A stretch of DNA of 32,640 nt, from contig JAKSYS010000696.1 in assembly GCA_022925895.1 (NCBI GenBank), positions 1-32,640 of the forward strand, written 5' to 3'. A program made the position numbers and the translations under genes. This DNA comes from Fragilaria crotonensis (Eukaryota; Bacillariophyta; Fragilariophyceae; Fragilariales; Fragilariaceae). The notes beneath the pieces are model-generated. The model saw only the letters and a list, made by a program, of their open reading frames with translations, had not been told where the DNA came from and did not search any database. Shown piece after piece: positions 10,172 to 19,069 of this stretch (positions are counted from its first letter, which is position 1; the number at the start of each line of letters is the position of its first letter).

Positions 10172-10577
10172 ATGGTGCTCGAGTTTATTTAATTCATGGT
10201 GGCTGTCATCCCACCCAGGGTGATGGTCATCCGTGTGAGTCGAGTATCCCAGTATGTGGGTACAGCGGCAGCACGGTAAATTAGGTTTCTGGTATTTTTT
10301 ATTGCATAAAGATATGTATTGAGAAATACGAGGCTGCGAGTACACCCGCGCGCTGTTGGGGACCGAAAGAGTCGATATTATTGACCTCGTTGTTCCATTT
10401 ACTTGTCGGCGACGAGACAGTAGGAGTTGTAAAGTGAGTGCATACTCGGAGTGCTGGGCATACTCGAAACTGATCTGATAAAAACATTGGAGACTAATCG
10501 GAATCGCAACAAGTGCACACTGTTCTAATCCAGTCCTCCAATACTCCACTAGCACCACCAAAGAAATCTCGTATCTG
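10172..10577. other. Intergenic region before the LRR gene
   Basis: No open frame with recognisable content. It should contain the promoter and 5' UTR of the gene starting at 10578, but I see no clear TATA box or other defined signal. Confidence 0.4.
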
Positions 10578-12014
10578 ATGGAGAATCGCGGCATTGCCGA
10601 CCATGTTGACGTCGTTGCCAAGGGTTCTTCAGGGTATGACATCGACAAGGATGACTTCGCAGAAGAATTATCGTGTGATTTGCCAAGTATTTCCATGTCG
10701 TCGGGAGCTTCTGGTTGCTCTCTCTACGCTTCGATGCAGTTACCACCTGCGTCAAAGCAGGTGTACAAAGATGATGGTCGTGACGTTGCTTATGTTGGAA
10801 GTGTTAGTGGTCAAAAAAAATTGGAGCATGCACAACCGGGAGAAACAATGCATGTACCCCGGTTGGGAATGGAAGACTCGTTGGAATGGCCTCCAGTTGT
10901 GGCTGCACGCATTCCTCACAATCACAATGTCCCTCCCGGAGCATTTCCCGTACGATCATCTCGCAACACACCAACAAGTCGAACATTGAGGTCTCCGAGT
11001 AATTTGTATGCTTCCACGAGAGAGTTTGTAAATGAAGAATCCAAACAAGAAGAGGGAGTGGCAAACCCCGCAAGAGCATATTCCGGTGCCAACGACAGCA
11101 GTCGCATGGATACTGGAAGTGGCTTATATGCTGTTGAAGCCCGACGGGTTCATGATGGAAGCGAAGACGGAACGGTAATGGTTGCCGAAGCCCAATACGT
11201 CAGAATGATGAAGTGGTACCGTCTTCGATGGATTTCTGTCGGCCTTGCGTTCTTTGTGTGTTGTCTTGTCTTTGCGGTGATTATATTGGCTATGATTTTC
11301 GTTCGATCACCATCGGCAGCTAGCAGTTCGTCATTGACGCCTCCTACCTCGGTTCCGATGACAGGGGCGCCACCCACCTCGGATCCAATGACTAAGGCGC
11401 CGTCCACCTTGAAACCTTCCACTTTGACGTCGGAACAAATTGCATGCAACTTTCTTTCCATTTCAGACATGACGGAGTGTCGATCGAAAGTAAAGTTTGA
11501 CCCTTACAATACAGGCGACACAACGAACGGTTCCACAATTCCAAGTGAGATTGGACTCTTGACACAGTTGAGGTATTTGTCGTTCTACAGCAAATCGTTG
11601 ACTTCGACAATTCCAAGTGAGATCGGACTATTGACACAGTTGACGTATTTGCATTTCGGAAGCAACTTGTTGAATTCCATAATTCCAAGTGAGATCGGAC
11701 TCTTGACACAATTGGCGGGGCTGTGGTTCTTCGACAATAGATTGACGTCAATACCACGTGCGATCGGACAATTGACAAGGTTGACGGCTTTGGATTTCCA
11801 AGACAATGCGTTGAATTCCACAATTCAAAGTGAGATCGGGCTCTTAACAAACTTGAGGGTGTTGATTCTCTCCGACAATGAGTTGAAGGGGACAATTCCG
11901 TCATCCCTCTGTTCACTCCCTTCTCTCAACGGGTCTATCTACATCGACTGTGGTGAAATCACATGTACTTCAGGTTGTTGCGTGGATTATTATTCCCGTT
12001 CTTCCTGTGGCTAA
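10578..12014 (+). CDS. Type II membrane leucine-rich-repeat protein
   Basis: An uninterrupted 478-codon gene without introns. The N-terminal ~215 residues are polar and low in complexity, with no signal peptide. One hydrophobic span at about 217-240 (WISVGLAFFVCCLVFAVIIL) would anchor the protein, leaving the C-terminus outside. A Ser/Thr/Pro linker (two PMTxAP repeats) follows. Then come about five LRRs of 23-24 residues with consensus IPSEIGLLTQLxxLxxxxNxL, and a Cys-rich cap (IDCGEITCTSGCC). The plant-type LRR spacing and this cap are frequent in diatom LRR proteins, whose ligands are mostly unknown. There is no kinase domain. The start is the first ATG of the frame in the preceding 60 bases. 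A role in surface recognition or adhesion is inference. Confidence 0.85.
   Translation: MENRGIADHVDVVAKGSSGYDIDKDDFAEELSCDLPSISMSSGASGCSLYASMQLPPASKQVYKDDGRDVAYVGSVSGQKKLEHAQPGETMHVPRLGMEDSLEWPPVVAARIPHNHNVPPGAFPVRSSRNTPTSRTLRSPSNLYASTREFVNEESKQEEGVANPARAYSGANDSSRMDTGSGLYAVEARRVHDGSEDGTVMVAEAQYVRMMKWYRLRWISVGLAFFVCCLVFAVIILAMIFVRSPSAASSSSLTPPTSVPMTGAPPTSDPMTKAPSTLKPSTLTSEQIACNFLSISDMTECRSKVKFDPYNTGDTTNGSTIPSEIGLLTQLRYLSFYSKSLTSTIPSEIGLLTQLTYLHFGSNLLNSIIPSEIGLLTQLAGLWFFDNRLTSIPRAIGQLTRLTALDFQDNALNSTIQSEIGLLTNLRVLILSDNELKGTIPSSLCSLPSLNGSIYIDCGEITCTSGCCVDYYSRSSCG
11537..11860 (+). repeat. Near-identical 69-72 bp repeats coding for LRRs
   Basis: The segment CCAAGTGAGATYGGACT recurs at 11541, 11613 and 11685 with exact 72-bp period. 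Weaker copies follow near 11754 and 11826. The DNA similarity exceeds what the protein consensus requires, so the array probably grew by recent in-frame duplication. Confidence 0.8.
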
Positions 12015-12572
12015 GAAATTGACACAATAGTGCGTTTTCTATGAATGAAAGGATGGGGACGGAGGAAGGTAGCGAGGCAAAGCGCAGGAGGACAAGTTTG
12101 AGATCGGAATGGATAAAATGAAAGATGACTAGCTGATTTTTGGCAGATTTGCCCGATCAATGCGCATATAAACCACTTGCGCCAATCAGAGTCAGCTTAA
12201 ACGTCAGTGTTATCGAGCTTTTGTGCATTGATGATCACTTTTGTGATGCCGGCGTAAGAGTTTAGAATTTGGTACCGTTTTTGGTTAAGATTCGTTCTTG
12301 TCTCTCCAGAAATTTGAGTACTAAAAAGTAGTCCTAATCATTTTGTATGGAAGTGAACAGGCTTGGAGCACGTATGATATGACTATGCATGACTATGCAT
12401 TGTATGACTCTATGACATAGTACGGTGGTATGACATAACAGTTCGAAGCCTCCTCCTCCAATTGAACAAATTTTGGTCTCATTGGATGGATGGGCCATGA
12501 TACCATGATAGTTGTTTCCGAAATGCGATTTCTACTCTACAAATCCTGGTTATGGAGACCGGCAACTCTATT
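12015..12572. other. Intergenic region after the LRR gene
   Basis: AT-rich, with no supported gene. A short imperfect repeat of TATGACTATGCA lies near 12378-12425. Nothing else stands out. Confidence 0.4.
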
Positions 12573-12700
12573 CCTAAGGGGGCGGGGTTCAAAATAGATA
12601 AAATGTCCTCAAGTATATATATTTTTTTACTTGATACGTTGGGTGGATTTTTACTTAAGGATTTTACGGTTGGTGTGGATTTCGGAGGTCCGGTGGTACC
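12573..12700 (+). repeat. Module leader 1 (conserved CCTAAGGGGG box)
   Basis: Starts with CCTAAGGGGGCGGGGTTCAA followed by AATAGATAAA, then a T-rich stretch with TTTACTTGAT and two copies of a GTTGG(T)GTGGATTT word. The same start occurs at 14137 and 15031, each upstream of a related small gene. It may be a promoter, an untranslated leader or the edge of a duplicated or mobile unit. Confidence 0.65.
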
Positions 12701-12889
12701 TTGTTATTTAACAACTTTCAAATTGGGTGTTACAGAGCTTTCTACAACTTCCTTGGTATGTTAACTTGTGTGAAAATGAACTTCACGGCAACCAAGTTTA
12801 TCACAGTAGACTTCAATGCATTTTAAACATCCATCACACACCATTCTCAGAGTTGTGCTTAACAGCACTTTCATCTTGTCCTTGTGCTT

Positions 12890-13105
12890 CCTGCTGCAAC
12901 AACAAGAAAAAGGAAGGTGCCTGAACCATTACTACCAATTTCAGAGCTGTTCACATTCTCTCCATTTGGCCTTTGCTGTCAGGAGCGAGTGTATAATCAA
13001 CCCTTTGATTCAGATTGAAGAGAGATGCATCCGTGAGCATGTAAAAAACATGGAATGGACAAGAGAGTGTCCACCATCGAATAGCGCTCCAAAAAGGTCC
13101 GAAAA
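12890..13105 (+). pseudogene. Zinc-finger-like module gene, copy 1 (broken)
   Basis: One frame encodes TTRKRKVPEPLLPISELF, running into TFSPFGLCCQE, then meets a stop. A second frame encodes ERCIREHVKNMEW, matching the ICNHLKKHGID block of copy 2 after an indel in an A-run. These are the same blocks, in the same order, as the gene at 14294-14869, so this is a decayed paralogue. The second Cys pair of the finger is lost. I do not recognise the parent family beyond the features described for copy 2. Confidence 0.6.
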
Positions 13106-13532
13106 TCCCCCACCGGTAGGGCCTTTCTGCCATTTCGATGCGCTAAATCGAATTTGATGCTCTACATGTACGCATAAATCAATGAAAATAGCTCATTTCG
13201 TACGCATGATCCTTCCCGTTCGACTCACTGGATTGCAGTGTTTGAGCCATTCGATTCGATGGTTTGGATCCATTTGACTCCTTGCAACCTTCAAATGTTT
13301 TAGCGACGATGATGATGATGTGTTCAGCAAATGTTTTGTCGGCCGATTGCATCTACCGCCCCTGGGAAACATTCAAGCAATCTAGACACCAGCAAGTACT
13401 AGCAGAAGTAGACTAGCAACAATACATCTTTGTAGATTCCTAACTTAGTATAGTGTTGAAGGACAAACTTGAGAAGTTGGGAGAGCAGAATCTTCCCAGG
13501 GTAGAAAGTAGTAACTCCATACAAAGTCCTAC
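13106..13532. other. Intergenic stretch between module 1 and the Gln-rich ORF
   Basis: No supported gene. A short GATGATGATGATG microsatellite lies near 13308-13321. Confidence 0.4.
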
Positions 13533-14141
13533 GTGAAATCTAGTACGGAATCTACGACGAATAGGAGCACAACATCAACCATGAAAGGGAGGGCCCCCAG
13601 GCCCTCTCAAGTTAAGTCATTCAAGTACAAACATGTCAAACACACCAATGAAGAAGTTTCTACAATGAAAATGAAGATTGAACAGAAGTGGAGGGAGGAG
13701 ATTGAATTGCAAGATAACTGGTATTTTCCAGAATCGAAATTTTTCTACGGCAGAATCTGGTATATTTTCTACGGCGTCGATCAATCATCCATGGTGATCA
13801 ATTCTTATTTCATCAAACTTCATCAGAGCACACCAGGTTCTTTGATCCAAGAGCCAAGTATCTTTCAGAATCAATCTATACAAGAGCAGAGCCAACCTTT
13901 AGGAAGGCATCAAAGTCACATTCAAGCAGCAAGTTACCAAGAGAAGTGGATTCCAAGTGATCCAGAAAAGAGTTTAAGTATTCGAGAGCAGAGTTATCCT
14001 ATTCAAGAGTGGAGTTTCCGTATTGCAGAGAATCGATTTCAGCATACTATGCAGCAGAATAAACATGCAACTGATTTGTGTCAATTGATACATCAGCAAT
14101 CACCAAAGATCCAGTACATTCCAGAGCAGAGCCAACCCTAA
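13533..14141 (+). CDS. Glutamine/serine-rich hypothetical protein
   Basis: A 202-codon open frame, unrecognised. The N-terminal third is basic (KHVKHTNEEVSTMKMKIEQKW), and the rest is rich in Gln, Ser, Pro and Tyr with loose repeats of the form IQEQSQP / IREQSYP / IPEQSQP. No signal peptide, membrane span or catalytic motif is visible. Its stop codon sits inside the conserved CCTAAGGGGG box of module leader 2, which is either coincidence or a sign that the frame extends into a duplicated unit. Low-complexity composition makes a chance frame possible, so I keep confidence low. Confidence 0.35.
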   Translation: MKSSTESTTNRSTTSTMKGRAPRPSQVKSFKYKHVKHTNEEVSTMKMKIEQKWREEIELQDNWYFPESKFFYGRIWYIFYGVDQSSMVINSYFIKLHQSTPGSLIQEPSIFQNQSIQEQSQPLGRHQSHIQAASYQEKWIPSDPEKSLSIREQSYPIQEWSFRIAENRFQHTMQQNKHATDLCQLIHQQSPKIQYIPEQSQP

Positions 14142-14293
14142 GGGGGCGGGGTTCAAGATAGATAATTTTTTCTCATGTACGGATATTTTTACTTGATGCA
14201 TTCTGAGTAATTTTGTTTAAGTGATTGCACATCCTGAGTTATTTTTTGTACATCCTGAGCCAACTTTACTTAATGACATGTGCATCGTGAGCA
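14137..14293 (+). repeat. Module leader 2 (conserved CCTAAGGGGG box)
   Basis: The box CCTAAGGGGGCGGGGTTCAA is followed by GATAGATAA and TTTACTTGAT. Four variants of CATCCTGAG then follow (near 14198, 14230, 14251 and 14283) before the ATG at 14294. The repeated word differs from the ones in leaders 1 and 3. Confidence 0.65.
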
Positions 14294-14869
14294 ATGGAGT
14301 TCCCGCCTGTAGACTTCATTAATTTGAACGCATTTGAAACATACCCAGGCACCACTTTCGTATTCACACATCTAAGACGTACCCTTGTCCTCACCATGCT
14401 TCGCTTCACCTCTATAAAACGAAAAGGAGAATTGTTACCTGTGTCAGAACAATCCCTTGTCCAGCGACAACGACATACCATTGAAACACAGATCAGCACA
14501 TTTTCAGCTGATTTGGTCGACTATTCTGTTGACGAGTTTATTCCTGAATCACTCTTCACCTTCTCACCGTTCGGTCTTTGCTGTCGCAAATGTGGTAAAC
14601 ATGTCGCAATTCAGTTTGATGAGAGATCCATTTGCAATCATCTCAAAAAACATGGCATTGACAACAGAATAGCCACAGTCCGATCTCTTTTGCATGCATT
14701 CAAGAAGCATTTTGATAAGGCAAAGGCATCAGGAACCATTGAACAATATTGCATGAATGATACTTTGGATTCTGGCTATTCCTGTGCATGTGGGCCTTCC
14801 TTTTTGAGGAAGGCCAATGCGGTTCAACATTGCAAAAAGTGGGGATGCTATAAAACGATGCTTCAATAA
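14294..14869 (+). CDS. Small zinc-finger-like protein, intact copy of a three-copy family
   Basis: An open frame of 191 codons. After a variable N-terminus comes LFTFSPFGLCCRKCGKHVAI, where Cys pairs plus ICNHLKKH (His-x4-His) could form a CCHH finger at about residues 95-120. A helical stretch (RSLLHAFKKHFDKA) follows, then a second Cys/His cluster (CACGPSFLRKANAVQHCKKW, then Gly-Cys) near residues 162-184. The layout faintly recalls fungal OrsD-type fingers (CxxC followed by an HLxxxH helix), but I would not assign it. Broken relatives lie at 12890 and 15251, and all three share the upstream CCTAAGGGGG box. It could be a nucleic-acid-binding host gene or a transposon accessory. The ATG at 14294 is the first in the leader; the one at 14396 is possible. 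Confidence 0.6.
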   Translation: MEFPPVDFINLNAFETYPGTTFVFTHLRRTLVLTMLRFTSIKRKGELLPVSEQSLVQRQRHTIETQISTFSADLVDYSVDEFIPESLFTFSPFGLCCRKCGKHVAIQFDERSICNHLKKHGIDNRIATVRSLLHAFKKHFDKAKASGTIEQYCMNDTLDSGYSCACGPSFLRKANAVQHCKKWGCYKTMLQ

Positions 14870-15030
14870 GCCGATCTCATCAAGCTATGTTGTGGTCGAT
14901 ATGTGTCTAAATTACAGGTTGCTTCTCTTTTGAAGGATGAACCATCCCGAATCAAGCAACAATAAAATAAAATATAACCTAATTAACGGGTTTTCGCCTC
15001 GTTTGAACCGTAAGGCTCAAAATGCGTGCC
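14870..15030. other. Spacer between modules 2 and 3
   Basis: No gene. GTTTGAACC at 15001-15009 and GGTTCAAAC at 15044-15052 form an inverted repeat around the third conserved box. Confidence 0.45.
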
Positions 15031-15250
15031 CCTAAGGGGGCTGGGTTCAAACTAGATAAATTTTATTCGTGAATGATTTTATTTACTTGATACCACGGGA
15101 GGGACTTCTATTTAGGAAGATGTACCACGGGAGGGATTTTCCTTGCCATGGGAGGGACTTTTTACTTAAGGACTAATACCACGGGAGGTATGGAATTCAT
15201 CACACTCTCTACCTCCCTTGTAGTATGAAAATCAGTGCGCCAATATTCAA
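15031..15250 (+). repeat. Module leader 3 (conserved CCTAAGGGGG box)
   Basis: Begins CCTAAGGGGGCTGGGTTCAA and has CTAGATAAA and TTTACTTGAT like the others. It then carries four copies of ACCACGGGAGGGA or close variants (15092, 15124, 15145, 15178). The repeated word is again specific to this copy. Confidence 0.65.
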
Positions 15251-15610
15251 ATGAAAGCCATATCATTCATCCCTCAACTCCATTGTCCACCACAACAAAC
15301 CATGGACTTTAATGTGTCTCAGACAACAAGCACCAAACGAAAGGCAATGGTCCTTCAAGACATTCCACAAGAGGATGCAGACCCCATGCTTCCTATTAGG
15401 GATCTTTTCACATTTTCTCCTTTTGGTTTATGCTGTTGGCAATGTAAAAATAATTCAATTATTCAGCGTGATGAGCAATGCATCTCCCGGCATTAAAAAA
15501 ACATGGTATGGACAGCAGAGTTGCTTTGGTTTGTTCTCTTCTCCTCGCTTTCGAATTGCAACTCGAAATTGCAAAGCCCTCAGGATCCATTGAATCATAC
15601 CGAAGCGACA
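15251..15610 (+). pseudogene. Zinc-finger-like module gene, copy 3 (frameshifted)
   Basis: The first frame encodes a variable N-terminus, then RDLFTFSPFGLCCWQCKNNS and DEQCISRH before a stop at 15494-15496. The homologous continuation LKKHGMDSRVALVCSLLLAF lies in another frame from about 15490, so an indel in the A-run at 15495-15502 broke the gene. The A-run is also where copy 1 is disturbed. The second Cys/His cluster of copy 2 is not visible here. Slippage during sequencing could mimic this indel. Confidence 0.6.
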
Positions 15611-16029
15611 AGAATACCTACACTGCCTCAGAAGGTGGCGGGTTTTACATGTATCGAATTTGGTACGTGTACCATTTTTTTAGTCCAATACAGTGCGTAA
15701 TATCTTTTTCCTCTGTACTATGTATGACTTTGTCTTATATCCCTTGTACTTGTTTTGTTATCCAGTACAGATGCACACCATCCCATGGTACAATCAGCAT
15801 TTTATCGTTTGTGTACCATAGCTGTTGATGTAGTAACATTTAGCTGTGGCCGTAAAACCCCTTTTCGTTGGGTGTAACATCGTCCATTGCTCACCATTTT
15901 GTTTTGTATTGTAATAACTATGGATGTACTTGTGGCTAACTAGTATCCAGAGTACGGTACTCCACTGTTTTCCATTCTTCCATTGCTATCTACAACTCAA
16001 CACCAACTAACGCGTTGAATTCAATTCAA
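15611..16029. other. Intergenic region before the 167-bp repeat remnant
   Basis: AT-rich, no supported gene or RNA. Confidence 0.4.
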
Positions 16030-16100
16030 CGCAAACTCAACAAATGGTCACCCGTTGTGGCTGTTCTCGACATGGTGCCCTGCTGTGCTGTGCACCGGCC
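16030..16100 (+). repeat. Left part of a 167-bp tandem repeat unit, cut by DIRS copy B
   Basis: GGTCACC...TGTGGCT...TGGTGC...TGCTGTGCACCGGCC matches 22681-22735. The unit continues at 22569 on the far side of copy B, showing where B inserted. Confidence 0.7.
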
Positions 16101-16144
16101 AGCCTGGCATGTCCGAAGTTCGGGAAAGGGAGAGCAGTCGCCGT

Positions 16145-16180
16145 CAGACAGACGAACACGAGACACAGACAGACGAACAC
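16145..16180 (+). repeat. Paired 15-bp direct repeats in the DIRS leader (copy B)
   Basis: CAGACAGACGAACAC at 16145-16159 and 16166-16180, 21 bp apart as in copy A. Confidence 0.7.
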
Positions 16181-16202
16181 CCGGACACAACACAAGATGC
16201 GA

Positions 16203-16293
16203 ATTGCTCACAATCCGGACGAACTCGAATCAACAAAGACACTACTTTAATTGCTCACAATCCGGACGAACTCGAATCAACAAAGACACTACT
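16203..16293 (+). repeat. 47-bp tandem duplication in the leader of copy B
   Basis: ATTGCTCACAATCCGGACGA through AAAGACACTACT occurs twice in a row (starts 16203 and 16250). Copy A has a single unit, so the duplication arose in the lineage of B. Confidence 0.85.
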
Positions 16294-16366
16294 CTAGTTA
16301 ATTTAATCTGGCCTCTTCCCTCAAACCACCAACCGACCGACGACTCGAACGACGAACGCAGATAGG

Positions 16367-18615
16367 ATGGCCGACATGTCGTCCCCTATGACGATGACGT
16401 CTACGTGGGAAGACGTCTTCCGTGCCCTTGACCAGTGGGAAGTGGTCCCGAAGCTCAACAGATTACACACGAAATCGAATTCGATTAATACGGAGTCTAC
16501 AGGGTTTGTACACCTGTGTTCGCCGGACATCGCACACCTGATGGTAAACACGCACGGGACGATCCGTCTGTTCCACCACTTTCACCACGACGCCGACGAC
16601 GGACTAAACGACGGAACGAACGCCCTATGGGCACTTCTCGGCGGCGGTGGATTCGCAGCCGCCATGGCGGTCGACACGAAACAGATCGTCAGAAGCCACG
16701 TTGGAACGCCTTACGATTGGTCCAAAATGCTCACGTGGAATTCTACGTCCGACGTACGAAGAGCGATTGAAGAATTGGTGACGACGAGATCTTCGGTGTC
16801 AGGCGTCAGCGAGAGCGCCGGACAGGCATCGGCGCCGGCGCGGGAGCCACCTCCTGTGGCAGCGACGAGAGACGCCCCAAGAAAGGCAGTGCCCCAAGAG
16901 GCAGATCCAAGTCGAGCAAACATACTAACGAGACTAACGACCAAGACAAGACGAACGACGCGGACGCGGACGACACAGAAGACGTCACGGTCGTCGGTTT
17001 CACCATGAAACCGACAGTACCAGTTCCGGCGTTCATCGCAGCAGCCATCATGGAATCATACGTCACCGACCCTGAGGAATTGGCCCTGATGATAGTCAGG
17101 ACCATCAAACAGAGGGCGAGTGAGGACCCGGACCCGACCGGGCGTCGAGGTTGGCCGAAGCAGCGTCCTACGTACCTCGATGGGTTCTCTGCGTTGCAGC
17201 GAGCACCAGAACCACTCACGGTCCAACAAAGTGGGGAGTGGCGGCTTCGTCAGCTTACTCTAGGCGAGCGGACGACTGGGCGAAAGTCCTACACATGAAG
17301 TACCTGGCCGTGAAGGCTAAAAGCCTCATCCAATCGGACGATCAGTCAGAAACGCCAGGACGAGAGAACGACGCCATCAGAAACTTGTCGAGCCTCCTCG
17401 AAAGACAGGTCGCTAGCGCAGTCGCGTCATCTCCTCAAATCCCGAAGACAGGATTCGACTCGTTCCCCCCGTCGACAAAGCGGATGATCCTGTTCGTTTC
17501 GGAGAAGGACGCCTTGGGAGGACCCCAACTCGCCCCGTCCAGACCTTCGCAGACATCCTAGCGCTCAGCAACGTGGCGTACGTCCAAAACCACATACACC
17601 ATTTCTTGCGCAACACGAAAGGGAGGGATGCATTCATCCCAATGGGTTTCTGCGCAGCCATTCGGACCGCATCCTTCCTAGCCGACGCTTCGGACAGACC
17701 AGGAGCCTTCAGCCTTTTTTGCTGCGGGCCCCAGACGCTCGCACGATCGAACGCGACGGGCAGGGATGCTCTCGACCACGCAAGCACCCTTGTTCAAATG
17801 CAACTTAAGACGACAGACACGACAACTGGATTCTCGGACAAAGACATCAAGAGCATGACGAAGCTCAATTTCACTATCCCGCGTGATTTTCACGAGCTCG
17901 CGCGACTACTCGAGAACATGGCGGGGTGGCCGAGCTCCTCTTCGGCCCGCGGTCCCCGTTGACGCATATGTTGGACGAGTGGTGTCGTTTCCTGACGCGA
18001 GCAGTCGGATCGACCTTAGCGACGTTACGACAGCTAGCTCACGAAGACAACTCGGCCGCCTGTCGCCTCGGTTGGTTCATCGAGAAACGCACGCAACAAT
18101 ACTTGGTGTTGTGCGCAGGAGTGGAACACGAGGACGATATCAACCTGAATCTGCTAGACTTCCGTTCGACGCGTCAGCAACTGGAGGACGGAGCCTTCGT
18201 CTTCCGCCTGCGACTTCTTGAAAGACAGGATGGGGTCCGGGGCAGCGCTGCCGCGAAGGCGGAAGCCCCAGCGCATCAGGAGGAGGCGGCGCACGATCTG
18301 GACGAAAGGGACAACCAGCAGACGCTGTCACGAACCCGCAGCAGGACCTGTTCACGAAGGACGCCAACGACGTCTGGCAGGTCTTCCTCGATCACGTGCG
18401 GAGCGGGCCGCTCCCGAACATGTGCTGCCGCTGGCACTTGAACGGCAAGTGTGTCCGGAGCTGCTTCCTGAGCGCTTCGCACGTCGCCCTTACGACCGAA
18501 CAAACCGCGAGCGTTAGGGCATGGATCGAACAATGCAGGGCGCGCATGCGCCGACCCTCGTCCGACTCGACGCCGCCCAGCAAGAAAACGAAATTAGGAC
18601 CCTCTGCATCTGCTT
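16367..18615 (+). pseudogene. Gag-like ORF1 of DIRS copy B
   Basis: Begins MADMSSPMTMTSTWEDVFRA; this ATG opens a 213-codon frame with the FVHLCSPDIAHLMVNTHG and LFHHFHHDADDGLNDG blocks. The protein then continues in other frames: MKPTVPVPAFIAAAIMESYV, NVAYVQNHIHHFLRNTKGRD (from about 17570), THMLDEWCRFLTRAVGSTLA (from 17926), and a zinc-knuckle-like CCRWHLNGKCVRSC...H at 18421-18482. At least five frame changes separate these blocks, each confirmed against copy A. The knuckle keeps its final His, unlike A. This would be the structural, nucleic-acid-binding protein of the particle. The N-terminal blocks match no family I can name. Confidence 0.75.
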
Positions 18616-19069
18616 ACACTACAACTTTTTTCGTCGCTCAGCCTTCCCGGTGGTCCTTTGATCACGAGGCAGCCCATCGCGAATTTCACAATCGACGAAC
18701 GACAGGGGACGCACCGCCTTTCCGCGACTCGCGCCAGCCGACCGATGGACCCATAGCGGGTCCGTCCATAGCAATCCCGGCTGCACAACCACGCCCGACG
18801 GCAACGATCGCCACGCATGAGACATCGCTCGCGGCCGCGACACCGCCTCGCCCCGCCCGACCGCCCACGACCGTCCGCCGCGGAGCTGACCGCCCCGGCA
18901 CTGCGAACGAGGACGTTCGTCTCACGTCACGACTCCTGGACACCCCCTCTGGGGGTCCTAGGACCAACGGTAAGTCACTCGCCCTGGTTCCACTTCCGAC
19001 GATACCGCTTCCGAATGTCGACTCGCCTTTCCCGCGCCTTCCCGAACCTCGACTCGCCGATGCTCTGGC

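Noticed and set aside
11392-11916. A 174-codon antisense frame opposite the LRR repeats
   Set aside because: It mirrors the repeat structure of the coding strand and has no features of its own; it is a shadow of the LRR gene.
15092-15190. CRISPR-like array (ACCACGGGAGGGA repeats)
   Set aside because: Repeats are only 11-13 bp, spacing is irregular, no cas genes are present and the DNA is eukaryotic.
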